Source of the DNA: Thermoplasmata archaeon
GTDB taxonomy: Archaea > Thermoplasmatota > E2 > DHVEG-1
Direction of reading: 5' to 3'
Assembly: GCA_020054475.1 (NCBI GenBank)
Contig: JAHWGJ010000008.1
Span: 1 to 60,554 of the forward strand
DNA length: 60,554 nt
Below the pieces are notes generated by a model that was not told the origin of the DNA, did no database searches, and worked only from the letters and a program-made list of their open reading frames with translations. Of this stretch, positions 29,251 to 38,170 are shown piece by piece. The position numbers and the translations under genes were made by a program. The number at the start of each line of letters is the position of its first letter. Position 1 is the first letter of the stretch.

Positions 29251-30012
29251 ATGACAAAAGTACCTTTATATGGATTAGATGGCAATACAAAAGAAGAAAT
29301 TCAATTGCCTAATATATTTTTTACTGAATATCGACCAGATCTAATTCAAAAATCTTTTAATATTTTACACGCAAATAAAAGACAATCATATGGATCTGAT
29401 ATTTTTGCTGGCATGAAACATGCAACAGCATCAATAGGTAAAGGTAGAGGAATGTCAAGAGTACCTAGACTTACTCAAGGTAGAAATGCAGCTCTTGCAC
29501 CTTGTGTCGTTGGTGGAAGACGAGCACACCCGCCAAAATCTGAGAAAAATTGGAATGAAAAGATTAATAAAAAGGAGAAAATATTTGCAAAGAAATCAGC
29601 TATTGCAGCAACCTTTAATAAAGAATTAGTTACAAAAAGGGGCCATAAATTTGATAATAAAATATCACTACCTATTATTATTGATGATAAATTTGAAAAA
29701 ATTAAAAAAACAAAAGAAGTAATTGACCTCTTTAAAAAAATTGGTATTTACGAGGACTTAATACGTGCAAATAATGGAAAACATATTCGAGCAGGTAAAG
29801 GAAAAAGAAGAGGACGTAAATATAAAATTCCAAAATCTGTTCTAATTATTTCAAAAAATAATAATATAATAAAAAATTCAGATAATCTACTTGGAGTAGA
29901 AATTGTAAATGGAAAGCATCTAAATATTGGACATCTAGCTCCAGGCGGAGTAGCTGGAAGACTTACGATTTTTACAAAATCTGCATTAGAACAAATTGGG
30001 GGTACAAAATAA
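29251..30012 (+). CDS. rpl4: Large ribosomal subunit protein L4 (uL4, archaeal L4e type)
   Basis: The 253-aa protein lines the exit tunnel. It has the archaeal segments GRGMSRVPRLTQGRNAALAP and VVGGRRAHPPK, a GKGKRRGRKYK basic stretch and HLNIGHLAPGGVAGRL at the end. Length is usual. It overlaps rpl23 by one base, typical of coupled r-protein genes. Confidence 0.97.
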   Translation: MTKVPLYGLDGNTKEEIQLPNIFFTEYRPDLIQKSFNILHANKRQSYGSDIFAGMKHATASIGKGRGMSRVPRLTQGRNAALAPCVVGGRRAHPPKSEKNWNEKINKKEKIFAKKSAIAATFNKELVTKRGHKFDNKISLPIIIDDKFEKIKKTKEVIDLFKKIGIYEDLIRANNGKHIRAGKGKRRGRKYKIPKSVLIISKNNNIIKNSDNLLGVEIVNGKHLNIGHLAPGGVAGRLTIFTKSALEQIGGTK

Positions 30013-30269
30013 TGGATCCTTACGATATTATTTTTCATCCATATGTAACTGAAAAAACAATGAATCTAATGGAAAAGAATAATTCACTAGAATTCGTTGT
30101 TAGAAGAAAAGCAAACAAAAAACAAATAAAACGAGCTATAGAAGAAATGTTTGAAGCAAAAGTTCAAGAAATCAATACAAAGATTACAAAAAATGGCAAG
30201 CACGCAATAATTACTTTTACTCCGGATATTAAAGCTGAAGATATAGGTATGAGAATTGGAATATTCTAG
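30012..30269 (+). CDS. rpl23: Large ribosomal subunit protein L23 (uL23)
   Basis: The 85-aa protein binds 23S rRNA at the tunnel exit where targeting factors dock. IIFHPYVTEKTMNLMEK, VVRRKANKKQIKRAIEE and VQEINTKIT match archaeal L23. It starts at the last base of the rpl4 stop. Confidence 0.96.
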   Translation: MDPYDIIFHPYVTEKTMNLMEKNNSLEFVVRRKANKKQIKRAIEEMFEAKVQEINTKITKNGKHAIITFTPDIKAEDIGMRIGIF

Positions 30270-30279
30270 AGGTTAAAAT

Positions 30280-30987
30280 ATGGGAAAAAAATTAATTCAA
30301 CAACGCCGAGGAAGAACTAAAGGCAGATATAATGTACCAGCTCATAGAAATAAAGGAAAAATAAAATATAATAAAAAAAATGTTGAAGGAACTGGAATTG
30401 TTGAAGATATTTTGCATGATCCTGGTCGCACAACACCAATTGCGAGAGTTAGACTCAATAATAAAAAAATATTATTTCTAGCACCTGAAGGCATAAAAGT
30501 AGGGGATTCTATAAAATATACTGAGGACATCTCAGAGATAAAAATTGGAAATGTAATATCACTTGGAAAAATCAATGAAGGTCTACCGATTTACAATATT
30601 GAAATAACTCCAGGAGATGGCGGAAAACTTGTTCGTGCAAGTGGGAACCATGCAACTGTTGTTTCACATCAGTCTGAAAAAACTGTAATTAAACTTCCTT
30701 CAGGCCAATTTAAAACATTACAATCAAAATGTAGAGCCACTATTGGTATTTTAGCAGGAGGAGGCAGAAAAGATAAACCATTCTTAAAAGCTGGGAAAAA
30801 ATACCATGCACATAGAACTAGAGGAAAACAATACCCTGTTGTAAGAGGAGTTGCTATGAATGCTGTAGCTCATCCACATGGTGGTGGTGGCCATCAACAT
30901 GTTGGAAAACCATATACTGTAAAACGTGGAGCATCACCTGGTAGAAAGGTTGGAAGTATTGCAGCCAGTAGAACTGGTAGGAAGTAG
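30280..30987 (+). CDS. rpl2: Large ribosomal subunit protein L2 (uL2)
   Basis: The 235-aa archaeal L2 includes [29 protein letters not shown] and [19 protein letters not shown], the last holding the conserved His near the peptidyl transferase centre. GAGGTTAAA precedes the ATG. Length is standard. Confidence 0.97.
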   Translation: MGKKLIQQRRGRTKGRYNVPAHRNKGKIKYNKKNVEGTGIVEDILHDPGRTTPIARVRLNNKKILFLAPEGIKVGDSIKYTEDISEIKIGNVISLGKINEGLPIYNIEITPGDGGKLVRASGNHATVVSHQSEKTVIKLPSGQFKTLQSKCRATIGILAGGGRKDKPFLKAGKKYHAHRTRGKQYPVVRGVAMNAVAHPHGGGGHQHVGKPYTVKRGASPGRKVGSIAASRTGRK

Positions 30988-30992
30988 ATAAA

Positions 30993-31451
30993 ATGGCAAA
31001 GAAATCTAGCTTTAAAAGTTCTGCGAGAAGTAGAAGAAAGGAAAAAAGAAAGAAAATTGAAGTTCGTAAAAAAGAGTTCAGATATCGTGGTTTATCCCTT
31101 GAAGAATTACAAAAACTATCACTCGAAGAGACATTGCCTTTATTAACATCTAGGGCAAGAAGATCCCTCAAAAGAGGATTAACAGAGAAACAGGAGAAAT
31201 TATTAAACGATATTGTAAAATCTGAGAGAGGAGACGTTATTAGAACTCATCTTAGAGATATGATAATACTGCCAAGTTTTGTTGGCCATAGAATAGATGT
31301 ACATAATGGTAAAGAATTTCAACATATTGAAATTCAATCATATATGATTGGACATTATCTTGGTGAATTTGCACTAACTAGGACAAAAGTAAAGCATACT
31401 GGCCCTGGTGTTGGAGCAACAAGATCATCTAAATTTATGCCCTTAAAGTGA
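30993..31451 (+). CDS. rps19: Small ribosomal subunit protein S19 (uS19)
   Basis: The 152-aa product has the S19 core [20 protein letters not shown] and [20 protein letters not shown]. The first 30 residues are a Lys/Arg-rich extension with a coiled-coil-like stretch, slightly longer than most archaeal S19. S19 sits in the head of the 30S subunit near the A site. Confidence 0.96.
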   Translation: MAKKSSFKSSARSRRKEKRKKIEVRKKEFRYRGLSLEELQKLSLEETLPLLTSRARRSLKRGLTEKQEKLLNDIVKSERGDVIRTHLRDMIILPSFVGHRIDVHNGKEFQHIEIQSYMIGHYLGEFALTRTKVKHTGPGVGATRSSKFMPLK

Positions 31452-31457
31452 TGAAAA

Positions 31458-31904
31458 ATGCAAAAATATTCTATTAGTATAGACCCAGATAAAACTGCAA
31501 AAGCATATGGATACGAGCTTCATTGTTCTCCAAAAGCTTCAATGAATTTAGCGTATGCTATAAAAGGAATGAAAATTGTAGTTGCTGAAAAATATTTAAA
31601 TGAAATAATTGGAATGAAAAAATCAGTTCCAGCAGTTTTTCATAAAGGAAAAATATCACATCAAAAAGGAATTGGTCCGGGAAGTTATCCGCAAAAAACA
31701 GCTAAATATTTGTTAAAAATCCTTAAAAATGCAGAAAACAACGCTGAATATAAAGGATTCGATGTTGAAAATATGGTAATCGCCCACATTTCAACATATG
31801 GTGGTAGAATTATAAAAGGAATTATGCCTAGAGCCCAGGGTAGAGCAACAAATAAAAATAAAAAAACGACGAATATTGAAATAATTCTTAAAGAGGTAGA
31901 TTAA
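31458..31904 (+). CDS. rpl22: Large ribosomal subunit protein L22 (uL22)
   Basis: This 148-aa archaeal L22 has AKAYGYELHCSPKASMNLAY, VPAVFHKGKISHQKG and PRAQGRATNKNKKTTNIEI, the last forming the beta-hairpin in the exit tunnel. A GTGATG-type site precedes it. It overlaps rps3 by one base. Confidence 0.96.
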   Translation: MQKYSISIDPDKTAKAYGYELHCSPKASMNLAYAIKGMKIVVAEKYLNEIIGMKKSVPAVFHKGKISHQKGIGPGSYPQKTAKYLLKILKNAENNAEYKGFDVENMVIAHISTYGGRIIKGIMPRAQGRATNKNKKTTNIEIILKEVD

Positions 31905-32761
31905 TGGCAGGTGAACGTAAATTCATTAGAGAAAATACAAATAGAATTTTAATTAAAGAGTTCCTGATAAAAAAAGTTGAGGGGGCCGGATTTGGTGGCA
32001 TGAATATTCAAAGAACACCTATGGGCACCAGAATAAATATAGTGGTAGAAAGACCTGGAATGGTAATTGGAAAGGGCGGTAGTAAAATAAAAGAAATTAC
32101 CACAGAAATAAAAGATAAATTTAAAGTTGATAATCCACAGATTGAAATACAGGAGGCAGGTAGTAAAGCTTCATTAAACGCGCAAATAATGGCTGAAAAA
32201 CTAGCTGAAGCATTGGAAAGAGGATGGCATTTTAGACGTGCAGGACATTCAACTGTAAGAAGAATTATGAATTCTGGAGCTAGAGGCTGCCAAGTTGTAA
32301 TTGCAGGAAAATTAACTGGAGCAAGACATAGAACAGAAAAATTTACAGAAGGACATATCAAATATTGTGGAGAAACTGCCAGAGAAGTAATGCTGAGAGG
32401 ATTTGCTGTTGCAAAATTGAAAGCAGGTGTTTTAGGAGTAAAGGTTGGCATTATGAAACCTGATGCTAAACTACCTGATGAAATATCAATAAAAATACCT
32501 GATGATGAAAAAATTGAGGAAAAACCAAAAATTGAGGAAAAACCAATTGTTAAATCAAAAGAGACTCCTATTAAAGAACTTTTAAAGATTCCCGGGATTG
32601 GCCCATCTATTATTAAAAAATTTGAAAAATCTGGTATCAAATCATTAGAGGAATTATATGAAATGGATGCTAACGATATATCTTCCATTGAAGGCATTGG
32701 AGGTAAAACCGCAGACAATATTATTAAAAAATTAGGTAAACTAATTAAAGAGGATGTATAA
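31904..32761 (+). CDS. rps3: Small ribosomal subunit protein S3 (uS3) with C-terminal helix-hairpin-helix module
   Basis: Residues 1 to about 200 are archaeal S3 with the KH domain (RPGMVIGKGGSKIKEI) and RRIMNSGARGCQVVIAGKL. Then comes a charged linker with a short repeat (KIEEKPKIEEKP) and, at 229-285, a double HhH module (IPGIGPSIIKKFEKSGIKSL ... EGIGGKTADNIIKKLG). At 285 aa it exceeds ordinary archaeal S3 by 50-70 residues. The added module may bind rRNA, DNA or a factor near the mRNA entry; its role is unknown. It ends one base before rpl29. Confidence 0.95.
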   Translation: MAGERKFIRENTNRILIKEFLIKKVEGAGFGGMNIQRTPMGTRINIVVERPGMVIGKGGSKIKEITTEIKDKFKVDNPQIEIQEAGSKASLNAQIMAEKLAEALERGWHFRRAGHSTVRRIMNSGARGCQVVIAGKLTGARHRTEKFTEGHIKYCGETAREVMLRGFAVAKLKAGVLGVKVGIMKPDAKLPDEISIKIPDDEKIEEKPKIEEKPIVKSKETPIKELLKIPGIGPSIIKKFEKSGIKSLEELYEMDANDISSIEGIGGKTADNIIKKLGKLIKEDV

Positions 32762-32762
32762 A

Positions 32763-32963
32763 ATGGTTTTAAAAGCCAAGGAAATTAGAGAATATACTAA
32801 AGAAGAAAGATCTGAAAAACTTGAAGAATTAAAAAGAGAACTCATGCATGAAAGAGGAGTAGCAGCAATGGGTGGATCACCACCTTCCCCTGGAAAAATA
32901 AGGCAGTTGAGAACTTCTATTGCAAGAATGTTGACAATCATGCATGAAGAAGGAGAACAATAA
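32763..32963 (+). CDS. rpl29: Large ribosomal subunit protein L29 (uL29)
   Basis: The 66-aa helical protein has LKAKEIREYTKEERSEKLEE and KIRQLRTSIARMLTI, typical for L29 near the tunnel exit. The ATG at 32763 is chosen because GAGGAT stands 8 bases before it; an ATG three codons earlier lies inside the rps3 stop region. Confidence 0.94.
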   Translation: MVLKAKEIREYTKEERSEKLEELKRELMHERGVAAMGGSPPSPGKIRQLRTSIARMLTIMHEEGEQ

Positions 32964-33263
32964 ATGAGCAATATATGTCCCAAATGTGGTCTTCCAAATG
33001 AACTTTGTGTTTGTGAAGAAATTGCAAAAGAACAGCAAAAAATTGAAATAAGTGTTGATAAAAGAAGATACGGAAAAATGATGACAATTGTAGATGGAAT
33101 TAATTCAAGTGATCTAGATATAGATGCATTAATAACCAAACTTAAGAAAAAATGTGCTAGTGGCGGAACAATAAAAGAAGGTAAAATAGAACTTCAAGGA
33201 GATCATAGAACGAAAGTTAAAGAAACTTTAGAAGAAATGGGATTCACAGTCGAAGTTACATAA
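32964..33263 (+). CDS. Translation initiation factor aIF1 (SUI1 family)
   Basis: The 99-aa protein has a short Cys-rich head ([15 protein letters not shown]), known in many archaeal SUI1 proteins, and the SUI1 core ([20 protein letters not shown]). aIF1 monitors start-codon choice on the 30S subunit. It starts immediately after the L29 stop. Its place between L29 and Rpp29 is common in Euryarchaeota. Confidence 0.94.
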   Translation: MSNICPKCGLPNELCVCEEIAKEQQKIEISVDKRRYGKMMTIVDGINSSDLDIDALITKLKKKCASGGTIKEGKIELQGDHRTKVKETLEEMGFTVEVT

Positions 33264-33297
33264 ATAAAAATTACAAAATACAAAAAATGTGAAATTT

Positions 33298-33561
33298 ATG
33301 AATGAAAAAATATTTGCAAAAGAAGAATTCATTGGATTACCCGTAAGTATATGCCATTGTAATGATCCAAGTTGGATGGGAAAATCTGGTATAATAATCA
33401 ATGAGACTAAAAATATGTTTGAAATAAGAATAAATAATAAAAATAAAAGAATTGGGAAAAAAAACTCTAGATTTGAATTTGAATATGAAGGAAATAAAAT
33501 AATTTTAAATGGTTCTCAAATTGCATATAGACCTGAAGATAGAATAAAAAAAACAAGGTGA
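33298..33561 (+). CDS. rnp1: RNase P protein component 1 (Rpp29)
   Basis: Rpp29 supports the catalytic RNA in tRNA 5' maturation. The 87-aa protein shows EFIGLPVSICHCNDPSWMGK and GIIINETKNMFEI, then RFEFEYEGNKIILNGSQIAYRPEDR split across the Sm-like fold. The ATG at 33298 is chosen; a GTG three codons earlier is possible. Residence in the r-protein cluster is common in archaea. Confidence 0.9.
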   Translation: MNEKIFAKEEFIGLPVSICHCNDPSWMGKSGIIINETKNMFEIRINNKNKRIGKKNSRFEFEYEGNKIILNGSQIAYRPEDRIKKTR

Positions 33562-33569
33562 AAAGATAA

Positions 33570-33905
33570 ATGTCAGAAATTAATAAAGCAAGAAATATAG
33601 GATTAAATGTAAAACCCCCTATTGATAGTTGCAATGATAAAAATTGTCCTTTTCATGGTACTTTATCTGTTAGAGGGCAAACAATTACAGGATCCGTATA
33701 TGCAACAAAAATTCAGAATTCAATCAAAGTAAGAAAGGAATATATGCATCTAATTCCAAAATATGAGAGATATGAAAAAAGAACGTCATCATTTACGGCA
33801 CATTGTCCACCATGTATCAAATTAAAAACTGGTGATAAAGTAAATATTGCAGAATGTAGACCAATTAGTAAAACAAAATCATTTGTTGTTATAGAAAAAT
33901 TGTAA
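33570..33905 (+). CDS. rps17: Small ribosomal subunit protein S17 (uS17)
   Basis: The 111-aa archaeal S17 has [40 protein letters not shown] and [16 protein letters not shown]. It binds 16S rRNA early in assembly. AAGGTGAAAAG stands before the ATG. Length and content are standard. Confidence 0.96.
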   Translation: MSEINKARNIGLNVKPPIDSCNDKNCPFHGTLSVRGQTITGSVYATKIQNSIKVRKEYMHLIPKYERYEKRTSSFTAHCPPCIKLKTGDKVNIAECRPISKTKSFVVIEKL

Positions 33906-33917
33906 GGAGATATTCAT

Positions 33918-34316
33918 ATGAAAGGTATAGCTGGCAGAGCAATGAGAGGATTACCTGCAGGTGCTAGGTTAGATTGTATTGATAATACTGGAGCAAAAAT
34001 TGTGGAGATAGTAGCCACTCCAAAATTAAAAGGGACCCATAGAAGGTACCCAAAAGCTGGTATTGGAGATATGGTAATAATAAGTGTTAAGAAAGGAGCC
34101 GCCGACATGAGACGACAATTATTAAGAGCAGTAATAGTACGTCAGAGAAGACCTTTTAGACGACCAGATGGAACAATGGTACAATTTGAAGATAATGCTG
34201 CAGTTATTGTAGCTGAAAATGGTGACACAAAAGGATCAATGATTAAAGGTCCGGTCGCACTAGAGGCTGCTGAACGCTGGCCTAGAATAGCTTCAACTGC
34301 ATCAATAATTGTATAA
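33918..34316 (+). CDS. rpl14: Large ribosomal subunit protein L14 (uL14)
   Basis: The 132-aa product has [31 protein letters not shown] and [17 protein letters not shown], the conserved L14 core that forms an intersubunit bridge. AAGGAGAT stands 7 bases before the ATG. Confidence 0.97.
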   Translation: MKGIAGRAMRGLPAGARLDCIDNTGAKIVEIVATPKLKGTHRRYPKAGIGDMVIISVKKGAADMRRQLLRAVIVRQRRPFRRPDGTMVQFEDNAAVIVAENGDTKGSMIKGPVALEAAERWPRIASTASIIV

Positions 34317-34327
34317 GAGGATAAAAA

Positions 34328-35032
34328 ATGAAATCATTAAAACCTGGAAAACAGAGAAAAGAATATTTTAATGCACCTTTACATAAAAAGAGAAAGTGGA
34401 TATCTTCTCATTTAGAAGAAAATTTGCTTTTAAAATATGATAGAAGACGAGTAACATTAGTTAAAGACGATACAGTTAAAGTTATGAGAGGCAGTTATAA
34501 AGGGCACGAAGGAAAAATAACCCGCGTAAATCAAAGAAGGATACAGGTTGAAGTTGAGGGACTTGTTATGACAAAAGCAGATGGTAAAAAAATTGCAAAG
34601 CCCATTCATGCAAGTAATTTGTTAATAACCAAATTAAATTTAACTGATCGATGGCGAAGAAAAAAATTAGAAAGAAATCTATCAACTGAAGTAAAAAAAG
34701 AAATTGAAAAAGAAGCAAAAGAACAATTAATTGAAACCGAAAAGGAAAAGAAAATTGAAGAAGAAAAAATTAAAGAAGAAAAGAAAATTGAAGAAGATGA
34801 AAAAGAAAAACCAGTAAAGAAAACAGATGAAATTAGTGATAAAAAAAAATCGAGTGAATTTAAAAATAAGGTAAATAAAGAAGAAATAAATAAGAGGGAT
34901 ACTAAAAAAGAGAAAGAAACAAAAATTGATAAAAACGTTCAAGATAAAACAGCAAACATAAAGAATCAAACAAAAAATATTAACAATATAAAACCTAAAC
35001 CAATTAAAAAAGAGGGGGAAAAAAATAAATGA
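34328..35032 (+). CDS. rpl24: Large ribosomal subunit protein L24 (uL24) with long Lys/Glu-rich tail
   Basis: Residues 1-120 are archaeal L24 with HKKRKWISSHLEENL and a KOW motif at 46-72 (DTVKVMRGSYKGHEGKI). Residues about 120-234 are a low-complexity tail of Lys, Glu, Asp and Asn, so the protein is nearly twice the usual 120 aa. The tail is in frame and ends at the ATGA overlap with rps4e, so it is not a frame error. Its function is unknown; it may be unfolded or coiled-coil. Confidence 0.94.
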   Translation: MKSLKPGKQRKEYFNAPLHKKRKWISSHLEENLLLKYDRRRVTLVKDDTVKVMRGSYKGHEGKITRVNQRRIQVEVEGLVMTKADGKKIAKPIHASNLLITKLNLTDRWRRKKLERNLSTEVKKEIEKEAKEQLIETEKEKKIEEEKIKEEKKIEEDEKEKPVKKTDEISDKKKSSEFKNKVNKEEINKRDTKKEKETKIDKNVQDKTANIKNQTKNINNIKPKPIKKEGEKNK

Positions 35033-35745
35033 GTAAACATCTTAAAAGATTGAATTCACCTAGAGTATTAAGATTAAATAGAAAAAGTAACAAATGGACA
35101 ATAAAACCATCACCAGGCCCTCACAAAATTAATAGATCTATATCATTAGGTCTTATCATAAGAGATTATCTTAAATTATGTGATAATTTAAAGGAAGCGA
35201 AACGTGTACTTGTAGAAAAAGAAATTCTTGTTGACAATTGTATAAGAAATAATTACAAATTTCCATGCGGATTCATGGATATAATATCTATTCCAAAAAT
35301 GAAAAAATATTATCGAATATTATTCGATAAAGCTGGAAAATTAACAATGACGCCAATTACATACACAGAAACAGAATGGAAATTATATAGAATAGAAGGG
35401 AAAACAATTATAAAAGGAAAAAAAACACAGTTGAATTTACATGATGGTAAAAACATAATAGTTGACAAAGATGAATATAAAAAAGGTGATGTATTAAAAA
35501 TTCGATTAAAAGATAATAAAATTCAAGAATCCTATCCTCTAATAAAAGGTAGCATTTCCATGATAATTGGAGGAAGTCATATAGGTGAAATTGCAAACAT
35601 AAATGAATTAATAATTATCCCCTCCTCAAAATCTAATATTGCAAAAATGCAAGGAATAAATGAATTTTCAACTCATCAAGAATACGTTTTTCCCATAGGT
35701 AAGAACAAAGCTGTTATATCAATCCCTGAGGTGAAAATTCTATGA
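35029..35745 (+). CDS. rps4e: Small ribosomal subunit protein S4e (eS4)
   Basis: The 238-aa protein is found only in archaea and eukaryotes. It has the S4-type RNA-binding region (LGLIIRDYLKLCDNLKEAKR), the central domain (IPKMKKYYRILFDKAGKL) and a KOW-like part (GSISMIIGGSHIGEIANI). It overlaps both neighbours by 4 bases. Confidence 0.96.
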   Translation: MSKHLKRLNSPRVLRLNRKSNKWTIKPSPGPHKINRSISLGLIIRDYLKLCDNLKEAKRVLVEKEILVDNCIRNNYKFPCGFMDIISIPKMKKYYRILFDKAGKLTMTPITYTETEWKLYRIEGKTIIKGKKTQLNLHDGKNIIVDKDEYKKGDVLKIRLKDNKIQESYPLIKGSISMIIGGSHIGEIANINELIIIPSSKSNIAKMQGINEFSTHQEYVFPIGKNKAVISIPEVKIL

Positions 35746-36278
35746 TCAAAGAAAATAATCAAATTAAAAATAAATTTTCAATAAACCCTCGAATCGAAAA
35801 GATTACTGTAAATATAGGAGTTGGTGAAGCAGGAGAAAGATTGGAAAAAGCTAAAAGTGTGCTTAGTGACATAACAGGCCATAAACCAGTACAAACTTTA
35901 TCAAAGATTACAAGTAAAGATTGGAGTCTACGGAAAAGAATGCCAATAGGCTGCAAAGTTGCTTTAAGAAAAAAGGATGCTGAAAAGTTTTTAAAAGAAG
36001 CCCTAATAACAAGAGAAAATAAAATTGCGGAATATGCATTTGATAATGAAGGAAATATATCCTTTGGAATTCCCGACCATACCTCATTCAAAAGTCAAAA
36101 GTATAATCCAAATATTGGTATTTTTGGTATGGACGTTTCTATAACAATGGAAAAAATAGGTTATCGCATAAAACGGCGCCGTTTATTACGACGAAAAATT
36201 CCAAATAAACATAAAGTCAAAAAAGATGAAACAATAAAGTTTTTCAAAGAGGAATTCGAAGTTGAGGTTATAGAATGA
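35742..36278 (+). CDS. rpl5: Large ribosomal subunit protein L5 (uL5)
   Basis: The 178-aa protein binds 5S r[40 protein letters not shown] and [20 protein letters not shown] match archaeal L5. It overlaps rps4e and rps14 by 4 bases each. Confidence 0.96.
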   Translation: MIKENNQIKNKFSINPRIEKITVNIGVGEAGERLEKAKSVLSDITGHKPVQTLSKITSKDWSLRKRMPIGCKVALRKKDAEKFLKEALITRENKIAEYAFDNEGNISFGIPDHTSFKSQKYNPNIGIFGMDVSITMEKIGYRIKRRRLLRRKIPNKHKVKKDETIKFFKEEFEVEVIE

Positions 36279-36430
36279 AGATAAAAGAAAAGCAGAAAAT
36301 TTACGGTAGAATCAACGGATGTGAGAGATGTGGCAGAAAAAGAGGTCTTATCAGAGCATATGGACTACATATGTGTCGTCAATGTTTTCGTGAAAAAGCA
36401 GAAGAAATGGGTTTTAGAAAATATTCATAG
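36275..36430 (+). CDS. rps14: Small ribosomal subunit protein S14 (uS14), zinc-binding type
   Basis: This 51-aa gene was found by translating the gap between rpl5 and rps8. [20 protein letters not shown] and MCRQCFRE give the CxxC-CxxC zinc ligands of archaeal S14, and GFRKYS ends the protein. The ATG overlaps the rpl5 stop (ATGA). Confidence 0.96.
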   Translation: MKIKEKQKIYGRINGCERCGRKRGLIRAYGLHMCRQCFREKAEEMGFRKYS

Positions 36431-36443
36431 GAGGAGATAAACC

Positions 36444-36833
36444 ATGTTAAATGATCCATTGGCAAATGCATTATCTTTAATAAAAAATGCTGAAACTAAG
36501 GGTAAAGGCTCATGCCTTATTCAACCCTCTTCGAAATTAATTGGTGGAGTTTTAAATTTATTAAAAGAAAAAGGATACATTAGTGAATTTGAATTTAAAG
36601 AGGATGAAAAAGCAGGTTATTTCCAGGTAAAACTTAGAGGAAATATAAATAATTGTGGAGTAATTAAACCAAGATATCCTGTAAAGAGAGGAGATCTAGA
36701 AAAATGGGAATCAAGATATTTACCAGCCCGTGATTTTGGTTTATTAATATTAACAACTACAAAAGGAATTATTTCTCAAAACGAAGCAAAAGAACAAGGT
36801 GTTGGCGGAAAAGTTTTAGCTTTTGTATATTAA
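36444..36833 (+). CDS. rps8: Small ribosomal subunit protein S8 (uS8)
   Basis: The 129-aa protein starts LNDPLANALSLIKNAETKGK and ends with GIISQNEAKEQGVGGKVLAF, the archaeal S8 pattern. It binds the central domain of 16S rRNA. GGAGGAGATAA before the ATG is a near-perfect Shine-Dalgarno site. Confidence 0.96.
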   Translation: MLNDPLANALSLIKNAETKGKGSCLIQPSSKLIGGVLNLLKEKGYISEFEFKEDEKAGYFQVKLRGNINNCGVIKPRYPVKRGDLEKWESRYLPARDFGLLILTTTKGIISQNEAKEQGVGGKVLAFVY

Positions 36834-36846
36834 AGAGTGATGTTTA

Positions 36847-37389
36847 ATGGCAAGAATACCAGATATAAAAGAAGAGATTGTAATTCCAGATGGAATTGAA
36901 GCTAATCTTACAAATAAAACATTAAATATTAAAGGAGAAAAAGGTTCTTTATCTAGAGATTTTTCTCATCCAAAAATTGAAATAAAAATTCAAGATAAAA
37001 AAATTATACTAATTTGTAAAAATCCTAGAAAAAAACAAAAAGCTTTAGTTGGAACTTTTGTGGCACATATGAAAAATATGATGAAAGGGACAACTAAAGA
37101 ATTTGAGTATAAAATGAAAACTGTTTTTTCACATTTTCCGATAAAACTATCTGTTGAAGAAAATAAATTTATTATACAAAATTTTCTGGGCGAGAGAGCA
37201 GCGCGAAAAGCATCAATACTTGAGGGCGTAAATGTTGATATAAAAGGTGATTTTGTTACTGTCCGAGGCATAGATATAGAAAAAGTTGGACAAACCGTAG
37301 CTAACATTGAAAGAACAACTTCAGTTAAAAATCGAGATATCCGTGTTTTCCAAGATGGAGTATATCGAACAAGTAAAGGAGGTAAATAA
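36847..37389 (+). CDS. rpl6: Large ribosomal subunit protein L6 (uL6)
   Basis: The 180-aa protein has the L6 tandem fold: IPDGIEANLTNKTLNIKGEKG and FPIKLSVEENKFIIQNFLGE, then GVNVDIKGDFVTVRGIDIEK. It lies near the factor-binding stalk base. GAGTGATG precedes the start. Confidence 0.96.
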   Translation: MARIPDIKEEIVIPDGIEANLTNKTLNIKGEKGSLSRDFSHPKIEIKIQDKKIILICKNPRKKQKALVGTFVAHMKNMMKGTTKEFEYKMKTVFSHFPIKLSVEENKFIIQNFLGERAARKASILEGVNVDIKGDFVTVRGIDIEKVGQTVANIERTTSVKNRDIRVFQDGVYRTSKGGK

Positions 37390-37390
37390 A

Positions 37391-38170
37391 ATGACTAAAA
37401 AGGAAATAATTGAACAATTTTCAATGATTAAAGGTCTTGGAAAAGCAAAAGCTGAGTTATTGTATACTTCTGGTTTCGATTCCTTGGAAAAGATACAACA
37501 ATCAACAGTTGAAAAACTAACTGAAATTAAGGGAATAAATGAAAAACTTGCTAATGATATTAAACAACAAGTAAATAATAAACTAAAATCAATTAATGTA
37601 AAAAAACCAACAAAAGAAATAAAAAAAGATTCAGAAAAGGAAAAAAAACCTATAAAAGACATTAATCAAACTTCAAAAGTAATAAAAAAAGAGACGGAAA
37701 AGGAAAAACAATCTTTAAAAGAAATTGATCAAACAACAAAAGAAGAAAAATATATAGTTAAGAAAAAACCAAAATTAACCAAAGATCAAATAAATAAATT
37801 AAAGATAAGAAAACAAATTAAAAAAAGAACTCCAAAATTTTTAAGAGAAGAATGGTTTAGATACAAAAGAATACCTAACAATTGGAGAAGACCCGATGGA
37901 ATAACATCAAAAATGAGAATTAATTTAAAATATAGGCCAAATAAAGTAAGAGTTGGATACAGAGGACCGAAAGAAGTTCGCGGTTTACACCCATCAGGTT
38001 TTGAAGAAGTTTTAATCCACAACATAGCTGAACTTAAAAATATTGATCAAACAAAACAAGCGATAAGAATAGGTAGTAAAGTTGGAACAAAAAAACGTTT
38101 GGAAATTGAAAAGAAAGCTGAAAATTTAGAAATAAGAATTCTAAATATCGGGGGCAGAAAAAATGACTGA
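37391..38170 (+). CDS. rpl32e: Large ribosomal subunit protein L32e (eL32) with N-terminal helix-hairpin-helix module
   Basis: Residues 11-60 form a double HhH module (IKGLGKAKAELLYTSGFDSL ... EIKGINEKLANDIKQQ). Residues 61-135 are a Lys-rich linker containing two 21-residue repeats, and 145-259 are L32e (FLREEWFRYKRIPNNWRRPD, KVRVGYRGPKEVRGLHPSG). The 259-aa length is about twice the bare protein; haloarchaeal L32e also has an N-terminal HhH extension. The ATG at 37391 follows AGGAGGTAAATAAA; the frame is open farther upstream inside rpl6 but is not coding there. Confidence 0.94.
   Translation: MTKKEIIEQFSMIKGLGKAKAELLYTSGFDSLEKIQQSTVEKLTEIKGINEKLANDIKQQVNNKLKSINVKKPTKEIKKDSEKEKKPIKDINQTSKVIKKETEKEKQSLKEIDQTTKEEKYIVKKKPKLTKDQINKLKIRKQIKKRTPKFLREEWFRYKRIPNNWRRPDGITSKMRINLKYRPNKVRVGYRGPKEVRGLHPSGFEEVLIHNIAELKNIDQTKQAIRIGSKVGTKKRLEIEKKAENLEIRILNIGGRKND
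37616..37741 (+). repeat. Two tandem 63-base repeats inside rpl32e
   Basis: Codons 76-96 and 97-117 are imperfect copies. EIKKDSEKEKKPIKDINQTS and VIKKETEKEKQSLKEIDQTT are the aligned cores. The bases also align without gaps, so a local duplication lengthened the linker between the HhH module and the L32e core. Confidence 0.75.

Noticed and set aside
32008-32718. A 236-aa open frame antisense to rps3
   Set aside because: It is a shadow of the strongly conserved S3 coding strand and has no recognisable content or ribosome site.
36990-37307. Antisense open frame in rpl6
   Set aside because: Opposite to an assured ribosomal protein gene, no motif, composition is a mirror of Lys-rich codons.
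37307-37390. Upstream extension of the rpl32e frame
   Set aside because: It lies within rpl6 in another frame; the ATG at 37391 has a strong AGGAGG site and begins the HhH domain.
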